Assembly (NCBI RefSeq): GCF_036231905.1
Contig: NZ_JAZARE010000001.1
Location: forward strand, 124,001 to 188,000
From: CAMLIZ01 sp036231905
GTDB lineage: Bacteria > Pseudomonadota > Gammaproteobacteria > Burkholderiales > Burkholderiaceae_C
Length of the DNA stretch: 64,000 nt
Reading direction: 5' to 3'
The position numbers were made by a program, and so were the translations under genes. Position 1 is the stretch's first letter; every line of letters starts with the position of its first letter. A model generated the notes under the pieces. It had not been told where the DNA came from. It searched no databases and worked only from the letters and a program-made list of their open reading frames with translations. Below are positions 15,102-23,600 of the stretch, in pieces.

Positions 15102-17183
15102 TCACTGCAGGCCCGGCATGCCGGCCGGCAGGCCGCTGCCATTGAGGCTCACGCCCATGCCGTTGAGCATGTCGCGCGCCATCTGCGGCATCTCGATCGG
15201 CCGGCTGGTCATGGTGGGCGCCTCGATCGGTTGCGAGTACTGCTCGATGCTCGCGTCCTGCACGCCACCGACGGCCAGCCACTGTTCGCAGGCATTCACC
15301 AGGTCCCAATCGGTGGGGTCCACGGTCGGGTTGTTGTTGCCGTTGGCCACGCGCAGCTGCGGGTTGACGATCTGCTCGATCTGGATCACCGGCCCGCCCA
15401 CGCTGGCCAGCCGCTGCACGTTGTTGGCGATCCAGCGGATGATCACCGCGCCCGCGCGGCTTTGCGTGCGGTAGCGATGGGTGTTGCGCGCGCCGCCCAG
15501 GTAGTTCACGTTCACCTGGTCGATCACCTGCCACATGTCGCGTGCACCGAAGGCATTGCGCAGCTCGGGGTTCTGCAGCACATCGCGGAACTCCAGGATG
15601 CTCTGCTGCAGGTCGGTGGCCGCGAAGTAGGCGATGCCGTAGCCGTTGCGCGAGAGGTTGGCCCCCAGGTCGCGCCCGGCCTTGCGCACCTGTTCCTGCG
15701 ACACCGCCATCGGCACCGAGTTGCGCAGCATGCGCTCCACGGTGAGCTGGCGCGAGAAGCTGGACACCGCGGAGATGAAACGCAGCCAGAGCTCGTTGAA
15801 GTCGCGGTTGGGTTCGTTCGACGGGTTGCCGCCGGGCGCGCCGAACAGGCGCATGTAGAGGTCACGCCGTTCGCCTTCGGTGATGCGCTCGGACGCCTTC
15901 TTGTAGTAGTTGAAGAGGTAGTCGCCCACGGCGCCGCGGCCCAGCGGCAGCAGCCCCTGGCGGAACAGCTCCACGATGCGCTCCACCACCTGGAACATCC
16001 GCATCTCCTCGAGCTGGTAGGCGAAGTAGATGGCCTGCACCGCCTGCAGGTTCTCGGCCTGGATCTCGATGTCCACCGCCTCTTCCAGGTCGGGCAGCAT
16101 GATCTCCATCGCCGAGGGCGGCGCGCCGGACACCACGCCGGTCTGCATGTTGTAGGCGCTCTCCAGCCGGCTGCTGATCCACGGGTCGTCGGCGCTCACG
16201 TTGTCGTTGACCAGCTTGCGCACCACGGCTGCAATGTTGCGCGCCGAGATCACCGAGATGCGGTCCTTCAGCGACGGGATCACCGGGCTGTTGAAGGAGG
16301 TGGGCGCGGCCGTGCCGTGGCGCCCGCTGATCGAGCCCCCCGGCTGCACGCAGCCCACCACGTCGGCATCGATCAGGCCCTGGTCCACCTGGCTGTGCAG
16401 CGTCACCTCGAAGCGGCGCGAGAAGGTTTCGTAGGCGGCGTCGAACAGCGCGATGTGCTGGCGGTATTCGCCCTGGGCCTCGGTGATCTTCTTGATGAAG
16501 CTGGGAATCGTCGGCTGGGTGATGTTGTCCAGCTCCAGCAGGCCGCTGACGAAGGCGATCTCCTGCTCATGCGTGCCCAGGCCCTTTTGCGTGGGCTCGA
16601 TCTGCTGCGAGCCAAAGAGGCCGTGCTCCAGCAGGTAGTCGCGGTCGTTCACCAGCTCGTCCCAGGGCTTGCGCGCGATGCTGCAGGCCACCGCCTGGTA
16701 GAACGGGTCCACCGGCACGTCGCTGTCCAGCGCGGCGGCTATGCGCTCCAGCTCGGCCTCCTGCGCGGTGCTGAGCCCGCCGCTGGAGTCTTCGGTGCGG
16801 CGCACGGCTTCCAGCCGGTCGCGGCGGATCTTCAGCTTGGCGCGCTCTTGCAGTTCGCGTTGGCTCAAGTCGATCAACAGGATGCGCTTCATGGTCCGTC
16901 CTCCAGGAGGGTTGGCGAGGGTCAGGGGGTTGGCGGCGGAGCCACCGGCAGGTGGACGGTCCGCCTCGGCGGCGAGTGCCGCCGCAGGCAGGGTGGAACG
17001 AGCGGGCGGCACGCCCGGGGTTTTGGTGGTGGCCCGTCGCACCGGCACCGGCGCCGGCTTGGCATCGCGGTGGCCATTGGCGGCCGGCCGCGTGCCTTTG
17101 CCGTTGCGCGCGGCCGGCGCCGCGACCACGGCCTTGGAAGCCGGCTTCTTGGGTTGTGTGGCCATGGTGATGTCCTTCCTCAT
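15102..17183 (-). CDS. F2-family protein, long form (unknown)
   Basis: A 693-residue protein. Residues 1-97 are a disordered, basic, Ala/Pro/Lys-rich leader; the conserved body begins at Met98 (MKRILLIDLSQREL). The body is helical and acidic/basic mixed, with no known motif. Its last 200 residues share AFGARDMW and GAVIIRWIA with the short F2 protein at 10571. Three starts are possible: 17183 (ATGA overlap with the subtilase stop), 17165 (AGGAAGGA upstream) and 16892 (GGAGG upstream), so two product sizes from one frame are conceivable. No signal peptide or transmembrane segment. The size and duplication suggest a structural role, but that is inference. Confidence 0.78.
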   Translation of the reverse strand: MRKDITMATQPKKPASKAVVAAPAARNGKGTRPAANGHRDAKPAPVPVRRATTKTPGVPPARSTLPAAALAAEADRPPAGGSAANPLTLANPPGGRTMKRILLIDLSQRELQERAKLKIRRDRLEAVRRTEDSSGGLSTAQEAELERIAAALDSDVPVDPFYQAVACSIARKPWDELVNDRDYLLEHGLFGSQQIEPTQKGLGTHEQEIAFVSGLLELDNITQPTIPSFIKKITEAQGEYRQHIALFDAAYETFSRRFEVTLHSQVDQGLIDADVVGCVQPGGSISGRHGTAAPTSFNSPVIPSLKDRISVISARNIAAVVRKLVNDNVSADDPWISSRLESAYNMQTGVVSGAPPSAMEIMLPDLEEAVDIEIQAENLQAVQAIYFAYQLEEMRMFQVVERIVELFRQGLLPLGRGAVGDYLFNYYKKASERITEGERRDLYMRLFGAPGGNPSNEPNRDFNELWLRFISAVSSFSRQLTVERMLRNSVPMAVSQEQVRKAGRDLGANLSRNGYGIAYFAATDLQQSILEFRDVLQNPELRNAFGARDMWQVIDQVNVNYLGGARNTHRYRTQSRAGAVIIRWIANNVQRLASVGGPVIQIEQIVNPQLRVANGNNNPTVDPTDWDLVNACEQWLAVGGVQDASIEQYSQPIEAPTMTSRPIEMPQMARDMLNGMGVSLNGSGLPAGMPGLQ

Positions 17184-18580
17184 GAGTCAGCGCCCAGCGC
17201 TGCGGCAATGCGTTGGTCCAGCAGGGTCAGTGCGGCGAGTGCGTCCAGCACGCCGGCACCGCAGCCGACCGCACTGCGCGGTGATGCGAACGGCTGGGCG
17301 CTCGCCACCAGGATCTCGCGCGCGCTCTGCGGGTCCAGCGGCCAGGCCCGGCTTTGGGCATGGGCCACCAGCAGCGCGCAGGCCGCGGCCACGAAGGGGG
17401 CGGCGAAGCTGGTGCCGCTGACGCAGGCATAACCGTCCAGGCCGCAGGTCCAGATGTCGCGGCCGGGCGCGCACAGCGCCACATGCCCGCCGCGGGTGCT
17501 GAACGACGATGGCGCCATCGCATCGTCCACCGCGCCGACGGCGATCACGCCCTCGTGCGCGGCCGGGTAGTAGCGTTCCTCGCGGCCGGAGTTGCCGCTG
17601 GCGGCCACCAGCAGCACACCTCGCGCCAGCGCATAACGCACCACTTCTTCATGCGGCCGCGGGTCGGTGGAGCCCAGCGCCGAGTCCGGCGTGCCGAAGC
17701 TCATGTTGATGACTTGAACACCCAGGTCGATCAGGCGCTTCATGCCGGCGTCGATGTTGGCCAGCGCGCCCACGCCCACGCGTTTGTCGCCCTGCAGCGC
17801 CGCGCCCAGCACGCGCACCGGCGTGAGGCCGCACAGCCCCGCGCCGCCCGCAGGCAGGCCGGTACCGCTGGCGCGCAGGATGCCGGCGCAGGCGGAGCCA
17901 TGGCCCACCTCGTCCTCCGGCTCCTCGTCGCGCGCGGTGTTGTCGCCCACGAGCGTGAGGTCGCCGAGCGCGGCGGCGTCCAGGTCCACCGTGTCGAAGC
18001 CGCGGCGCAGCCGGCGTGCGAGTTCGCCGTGGTGGCGCGCCACGCCGGTGTCGGCCAGGCCGACGATCACCGAGGGGTCGCCGCGCTGCAGCGCCAGCGC
18101 CTGCGGCAGCCGCACCAGCGCGCGCGGCCGGCGTGCGGCGGCAGGGTCGATCTGGGCTGCATGCTGCGGCCGATGGGCATCGAAGGGCGTGGTGCACACC
18201 CAGTCCGGCATCACGCTGTCCACCTGCGTCACCTGCGCCAGGGCCTGCACCAGGGCCGGCACGCCTGCGTCGTCAGCCACCTCGATGCGCAGCACCCGCG
18301 CCACGCCGCTCAGCTGCTCCAGGTCGTCGAAGCGGCGCGCGCCCTGCACGCCGGGGCGCTGCAGCCGCGTGATGCGCGCGCTGTGCAGGCGCATGCTGCG
18401 CGCGGCCACGCCGTGGTGGGCCAGCAGGCGGTCGATCGGCCCGCCGTCGATGCGGGTGGCCGGTGCCACGCCGTCGCAGCGCACCTCGCGCAGGCTGGGC
18501 AGGTGATCCGGCAGTTCGCCGAGCTTCAGCCGCAGCACCAGGCGGCGCGGCACACGCAGGGGTGGGCGCAGCGTGTTCAT
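17180..18580 (-). CDS. Subtilisin-like serine protease (S8)
   Basis: A 466-residue protease. The catalytic triad is complete: Asp177 in GLADTGV, His227 in GHGSACAG and Ser391 in GTSFAAPFVAA, with oxyanion-hole Asn330 in ASGNSG. Residues 1-165 form an N-terminal region that could be an inhibitory prodomain. There is no clear Sec signal peptide, so it may act in the cytoplasm or leave by another route. It overlaps both neighbours by four bases (ATGA), meaning tight translational coupling within the unknown operon. In that context it may mature or degrade F1/F2 proteins; this is an inference. Confidence 0.9.
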   Translation of the reverse strand: MNTLRPPLRVPRRLVLRLKLGELPDHLPSLREVRCDGVAPATRIDGGPIDRLLAHHGVAARSMRLHSARITRLQRPGVQGARRFDDLEQLSGVARVLRIEVADDAGVPALVQALAQVTQVDSVMPDWVCTTPFDAHRPQHAAQIDPAAARRPRALVRLPQALALQRGDPSVIVGLADTGVARHHGELARRLRRGFDTVDLDAAALGDLTLVGDNTARDEEPEDEVGHGSACAGILRASGTGLPAGGAGLCGLTPVRVLGAALQGDKRVGVGALANIDAGMKRLIDLGVQVINMSFGTPDSALGSTDPRPHEEVVRYALARGVLLVAASGNSGREERYYPAAHEGVIAVGAVDDAMAPSSFSTRGGHVALCAPGRDIWTCGLDGYACVSGTSFAAPFVAAACALLVAHAQSRAWPLDPQSAREILVASAQPFASPRSAVGCGAGVLDALAALTLLDQRIAAALGADS

Positions 18581-19398
18581 GCGGCACTCCCGTTCACCGT
18601 GCCAGGCGCGGCCCAGCGGCCGATGCGGCCGTTGGACAGCGGCACATGCGCCACTTCGCCGTTGCCAAAGTCGATCTCGGCGTCCATGCCGAGCTGGGTG
18701 GCGTAAGGCGCGAGCACCATGCGCCCGTCGTGCGACTCCAGCACCGGCACGTCCTGGCCGGCAGCGCGCACGAAGGGCACGCGGCCGGCGCGCAGCCCGG
18801 GCGCCTGCAGGTGCACACGCGCATGCGACGCAAAGCGGCCGCTGCCGATGGCTTCGGGCGCGGGCGCATCGTCCACCTGCGTCACACGCGGTGCCGCCGC
18901 GGCCAGCAGCGCCTGCTGCAGCCGGTTCACCGGCATGCGGGCCAGGCGCGCCACCACGTCGGTGCCGGCGGTCTTGCGCAGCTCGGTCAGCTGCTCCACC
19001 GTGCGCACGCCGATGCGTTCCAGGCTGCGCTGGTCCTCGTCGCTCACCTGGCCGCGCAGCGCCTCGCGCAGGCTGAACTGCGGCTCCTCGGCGCGGAAGT
19101 CCACCGCGTTCTCCTCCACCATCGAGCGGGTGATGGTGGTGAGCGTCAGGCGGATGGTGCTGGCCTCGGTGTCGCCGGGGCTGGAGGGGCGCACGTACAC
19201 GTCGTCGTCCACCACCTGAACGAAGGCACGCAGGTCCAGCTGCACATCCTTCACCGCAAACGTGAGCGGCAGCTTGGCCACGCGCGCCTTCAGCGCCATG
19301 GTGGCCTGCGCCTTGTCCAGCTGCTCGGTGAGCGACTGGATGAAGACGTCGAAGGGCACGCCCGATTCCTGCACCAGCGCCTGCACCGACCGGGTCAT
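18577..19398 (-). CDS. Unknown two-domain protein with helix-hairpin-helix-like segment
   Basis: A 273-residue protein. The N-terminal part (about residues 1-105) ends in beta-strand-rich sequence (LPLTFAVKDVQLDLRAFV, then IRLTLTTITRSMVEEN). The middle (about 120-155) contains LERIGVRTVEQLTELRKT, which looks like a helix-hairpin-helix or RNA-polymerase-alpha-CTD-like helical pair. The last 70 residues look like small beta strands ending in a Gly/Asn-rich turn. ATGA overlaps on both sides couple it to the subtilase and to the small protein at 19395. Not recognised beyond this. Confidence 0.75.
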   Translation of the reverse strand: MTRSVQALVQESGVPFDVFIQSLTEQLDKAQATMALKARVAKLPLTFAVKDVQLDLRAFVQVVDDDVYVRPSSPGDTEASTIRLTLTTITRSMVEENAVDFRAEEPQFSLREALRGQVSDEDQRSLERIGVRTVEQLTELRKTAGTDVVARLARMPVNRLQQALLAAAAPRVTQVDDAPAPEAIGSGRFASHARVHLQAPGLRAGRVPFVRAAGQDVPVLESHDGRMVLAPYATQLGMDAEIDFGNGEVAHVPLSNGRIGRWAAPGTVNGSAA

Positions 19399-19652
19399 GG
19401 CGCCACCTCGCTGGTGGGCAGTTCGCCCCAGGTCAGCGTCAGGCGCGATGCGGCGGTGAGCCAGGCGGCGTCGGCATGGCTGCGCGCCACGTCGGCCAGC
19501 AGGGTGCAGCCGCCGTCCTTGAGCACCAGCGCGGTGTCCACCGGCAAGGTCATCTCGGCCTGGTGGATGCGCACGCCGTTGCCGGCGCGCCGCGCCGCGG
19601 CCTGCATGCCTTCATGCAGGTCCAGCAGCACGGTGGACAGGTCGCGCAGCAT
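19395..19652 (-). CDS. Small unknown protein of the F1/F2 operon
   Basis: An 85-residue protein, probably cytosolic. It starts on the overlapping TGATG at the end of F1-D (19652) and its stop overlaps the next start (ATGA at 19395). The sequence alternates short strands and turns (MTLPVDTALVLKDGG, LLADVARS, RLTLTWGEL), so a small beta sandwich is likely. The position between F1-D and the HhH-like protein with overlap on both sides suggests stoichiometric expression with them. No family recognised. Confidence 0.7.
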   Translation of the reverse strand: MLRDLSTVLLDLHEGMQAAARRAGNGVRIHQAEMTLPVDTALVLKDGGCTLLADVARSHADAAWLTAASRLTLTWGELPTSEVAP

Positions 19653-20599
19653 CACACGCCCCCTGCCGGTGCGGCGGGCGGTGCCACGGGCGGCGCGGTG
19701 GGCGCGGCCACGCGGGCGACGGCCGAGTTGCGCTGCACCAGCGCCACCTTGGCGGCATCGGCCAGCTTGTCCAGCGGCAGCGTCTCGCTCACGAAATTGA
19801 GCCGCACCTCGCCGAACAGGTCGGCGCGCAGGCTGGTGTCGCTCTGGGCATTCACGCCCAGGGTGGACACCATGGTGGCGCTGGCATTGCTGTAGGTGAG
19901 GCTGCCGCGCTCGCCCCAGTCGGCCACGCTCTTGGGGTCGCTGCCGGTGGCGTAACCCACCTTGGCCATGTCGTTGGCGGTGGCGCGGAACATCACCTTG
20001 GCGGTGATCGAGCCGTCCTTCACCGCGACGCGGTTCATGCCCAGCATCACCATGGTAGCCAGCAGCTGCTGGCGCTCGGCGCCTACGTGCATGCGCACCT
20101 GCGGCAGCACGCGGGTTTCCAGCAGCTCGCTGCTCAACTCCTCGCCGTCGATGCCGTAGTCGCCCAGCCAGGTGGGCATCAGGCCTTCGGCGATGGGCAC
20201 GAGCGTGGGCGTGGGCTGGTCGCCGCCGGGCGGCGCCACACGCACCTCGCCCGGGTAGCGCTGGGCCAGCCAGTCGCGCGCCTGGTTGGGGCTGACGTTT
20301 TCCTCGGTGAACTGGTCCACCGTCTTGGCCACCGCCGCCACCAGGCTGGAATAACTCTCCATCTGGCGGATGGAGGCATCCACGATCGCATCGAAGGTGC
20401 CGTGCACCAGCCCCGCGACGAAACCAGGGAAGTCGATCTCGTTGACCAGCGCACCGGCGCGCTGCGCCAGCGCCTCGGTGGCCGGCGGCTTGGGCGCGGG
20501 CGCGGCTGCAGCCACCGGCGCCGGCGGATCGGCGAGCGCACGCGAGCGTGCACCGCCGTTCACGGCCGGTGGAAAGATGGAGCGAGAACGGAGGGTCAT
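19652..20599 (-). CDS. F1-family protein D (unknown), short form
   Basis: A 315-residue member of the four-copy family and the one nearest the operon start. It lacks the N-terminal helical module of A, B and C, starting instead with a Pro/Ala linker, then core 1 (IDFPGFVAGLVHGTFDAIV, SIRQMESY, NQARDWLAQRYPGEV), core 2 (RQQLLATMVMLGMNRVAVKD then SITAKVMFRA) and core 3 (VRLNFVSETLPLDKLA), with a short Pro/Ala tail. A GAGG lies just upstream of the start. It is 8 bp downstream of the giant hydrolase gene. It is the most divergent copy in core 3. No signal peptide. Confidence 0.8.
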   Translation of the reverse strand: MTLRSRSIFPPAVNGGARSRALADPPAPVAAAAPAPKPPATEALAQRAGALVNEIDFPGFVAGLVHGTFDAIVDASIRQMESYSSLVAAVAKTVDQFTEENVSPNQARDWLAQRYPGEVRVAPPGGDQPTPTLVPIAEGLMPTWLGDYGIDGEELSSELLETRVLPQVRMHVGAERQQLLATMVMLGMNRVAVKDGSITAKVMFRATANDMAKVGYATGSDPKSVADWGERGSLTYSNASATMVSTLGVNAQSDTSLRADLFGEVRLNFVSETLPLDKLADAAKVALVQRNSAVARVAAPTAPPVAPPAAPAGGV

Positions 20600-20607
20600 T
20601 GCAGCCT

Positions 20608-23600
20608 CTATTGCCAGCTGCTGTCCATGTCATAGCGGCCATTGCCCACCAGGCGCAGCCGGGTGCGCGCGGACACGTTGCCGCTCGGGGTGCCGCTGAA
20701 GTCCACGTCAATGGTCACTCGCACCGCGGCCTGCAAGCTCGCCGTGCCCGGCAGCGGCGCCGGCTCGTCGTCGATCGTCGCGGTGACGCTCACGTCATAG
20801 GGCAGGTCCACCGCGTTGCCGGCGCTGATGCGCACATTGCCGACCGCGCCGCCGCCCGCATCGAAGCGCACCGTCAGCGGCAGCGGCATCGCATCGCCGC
20901 CCACGCAGGGCCACTGGTCCAGCGTGATGGTGGTGGGCACCAGGGCCGGCACCATCGCGGCCATCGGGTCGGGCAGTTTGATGCCGTCCAGCTGGTCCAG
21001 CGCCCAGGTGGTGCGGCCGCGGCTGCCGCGCTGGCGCCGCATGGTGGTGCCGGGCACACGCGAGGGCTCGACCGGTTCGTCCATTGCTGCGGCGTCTTCC
21101 AGGGCAAAGGCACGCACCCGGCGCGGTGGCGCCGGCAGCGCTCCAGCGCGGCCGCCGGCTGCGCGACGCGCACCCAGGCTCTGCGCCACGGCACCACCCG
21201 CGCCCGCACCCACGGCCTGGGCCGGCAGGTGCAGCACGCGCCAGTTGCCGTAGTCGGGCTCGGCCATGTTGCCGAAGTCGGAGGCGAACTGCTGGAACGG
21301 CAGCCAGTCGGCATAACCGTTGTTGGGCGGGTTGAAGATCACCGGGTCGTCGTCGAAAGCGACCCGCGTGTCCCAGGGGTTGAGCAGCTTCACTTCGCAG
21401 CTGGCCGCATCGTCGGTGTTGCCACGCAGGCCGCTCACCACCACGGCGTGCGGCATGCCTACGATCACCACCCACAGCGGGCCGAAATCACGCAGCCATT
21501 GCGCCCACTGCACCGGTGAGAAGTACAGGCTGGTGTTCGACGGCACGTCGATCGCGGTGAAGCCATAACGGCCGCGCACCGCTTCCAGCAAATCCCAGCC
21601 GTAGCTGGTCATCAGCGAGCCACCCACCTCGTTGGCCAGCGTCTCGGGGTCGAAGGAGGCATTGCGGCGGAACGACAGCAGCATCGCCATCGACGCGGCC
21701 CAGCAGGCCACCTTGTTGGGCTGCGGGATCAGCTGCACCGGATGTTCGATGGTCTCGGTGCCCAGCGAACGCGAACGCGCCGGTGCGCCGTTGCCCACCA
21801 GGCGCCAGTCCTGCGCACGGCTGGTCACCGCACGCAGCGGGGCGCGCGCACCACCGCGCCGGCCTTCACCGGGGGCCCGCACCTGCGAAGCCGCCAGCGA
21901 CAGCGCAAACGGTGCGGCCGTGGCCGGCGTGCGGCCGGCGGCGCTGTCGGCATGCAGGATCTGCACGTCCACCACACCGCCGGTTTCGGTCATGCGCCCT
22001 TCGTAGAGCTGCACGAACTCGTTGAACGGCATGCGGATGCGGCCGGGTGTCTCGGGCCAGGGGTCGTACAGGAACATGGTGGTGTCGGAGCCGTCGTCGG
22101 CGCCGCCGGCTTCCATGCCGACCAGCACGCGCGCATGGCCGCCGCCTTGTTTGTCCCAGTTCATGCCCACGTACAGCGGGCCGTAGGCCGCCAGCATCTG
22201 GCGGAAGCCCTCGATCGAATAGGACGCCGGCGGTTCGGCCACCAGGCCCCAGGCATCCGCCAGCGTGATGCGGTTGGACGGCGGCAGCCCGTTGCGATAG
22301 GCATCGATCACCGGCACGCAGCGCGCGATCTCGTCGTTGGCCAGGCAGACCTGGTCGCGCCAGCCCACCACCATGGCGGCGGCAGCGGCCCAGCAGGAGC
22401 TGCTGTTGGTCTGCGGCTGGTAGGGCGTGTCGTCCCAGTGGATGGAAAACGCCTGGAACGACAGCGACTGCGCCACCGTGCCGTGGCCGTAGAGGATGTC
22501 CACCACGCTCGGATGGAAGCGCTGGCTGAAGGGTTCGGGCGCACTCGCGCTGCCGCCGTTGGCGTTGACGAACTCCACCGCCTTGCGCTGGAAGCTCTTC
22601 CACAGGTGATCGGCACCGAAGAAGGCAATGCTCTCGCCGATGCCGTCGGTGGCGCGGTCGGCGCCGCGGGTGTAGAGCACCACGGCGCCATCGCTGTCGG
22701 TGCGCACGCCGAACTCGCGATGCCCGCTCACAGGATGGTCGCCCGACCATTCGGTGTGGATGGTCGTGAACCGCAGCATCCGCGGCTCCACCAGGCTGGC
22801 GACCACGGCCGCGTTGTCCGGCCCCACGATGTCGATCTTGAACACCGTGCCGATGGGCGCGGCGGAGCTCCACTTCACGTCGTCGTCACCGGCGGTGTAG
22901 GGAATGAACTCGCTGTTGTCGGTGTCGAGGAAGTCGTTCAGGTGCAGGCGTACATGCTCGAACAGCGACTCGTCGGTGAAGCCCGCCGGCAAGGTGGCGA
23001 TGCGCACCTCGTAGCGGTCGAGGTTGAGCGCGCCCGCCGCATCGGCAATGCGCTGCACGCTCATGTTGCGCCCGGCCAGGTAGCCGTGGATCCACTCCGG
23101 CACGCTCCAGTTGAAGAGGTCGGCCCATTGCGGCGCATAACGCTGCGCCTGCTCCACGTCCTCCGGCCCGATGATGAGCGCGCGGGCCCGTGCCGCCGGC
23201 GCACGCTGCACCGCCTGGCGTCCCGGCAAGGCGCGCGGGCGCGAAGGCCGCGCGGCGAAGCTCGCCGCCAGCGCGAAGGACGCGGCCCGGCCTTCGATCC
23301 AGTCCATCTTGGTCGGGGTGATGAAGCAGCCGCGGTTCAGGCCTTGCGCGGCCGGCTCGCCGGTGACGTGCACCGCGCACACCAGCGCTTCCAGGCTGCC
23401 GTTGCGGTCGCTCAGGTGATAGACCGGCGAACCGCTGTTGCCCTTGAGCGTGAGCAGTGCGTAGTCCAGCGTCTCCAGCCCGCTGCCGCTGGACGCATAA
23501 CCGCCATGCAGGTGCTGCTTGTCGCCGTCGATCGCCTGGGTGAGCTGCGGCACGGTGACCGAGCGCTTGGCATAACCGCACACCACGATCGGCATGCGGT

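Noticed and set aside
15231..17432. 733-codon plus-strand frame opposite the long F2 gene
   Set aside because: His/Val/Leu/Arg-rich shadow without any domain; the minus strand has the conserved proteins and coupled starts.
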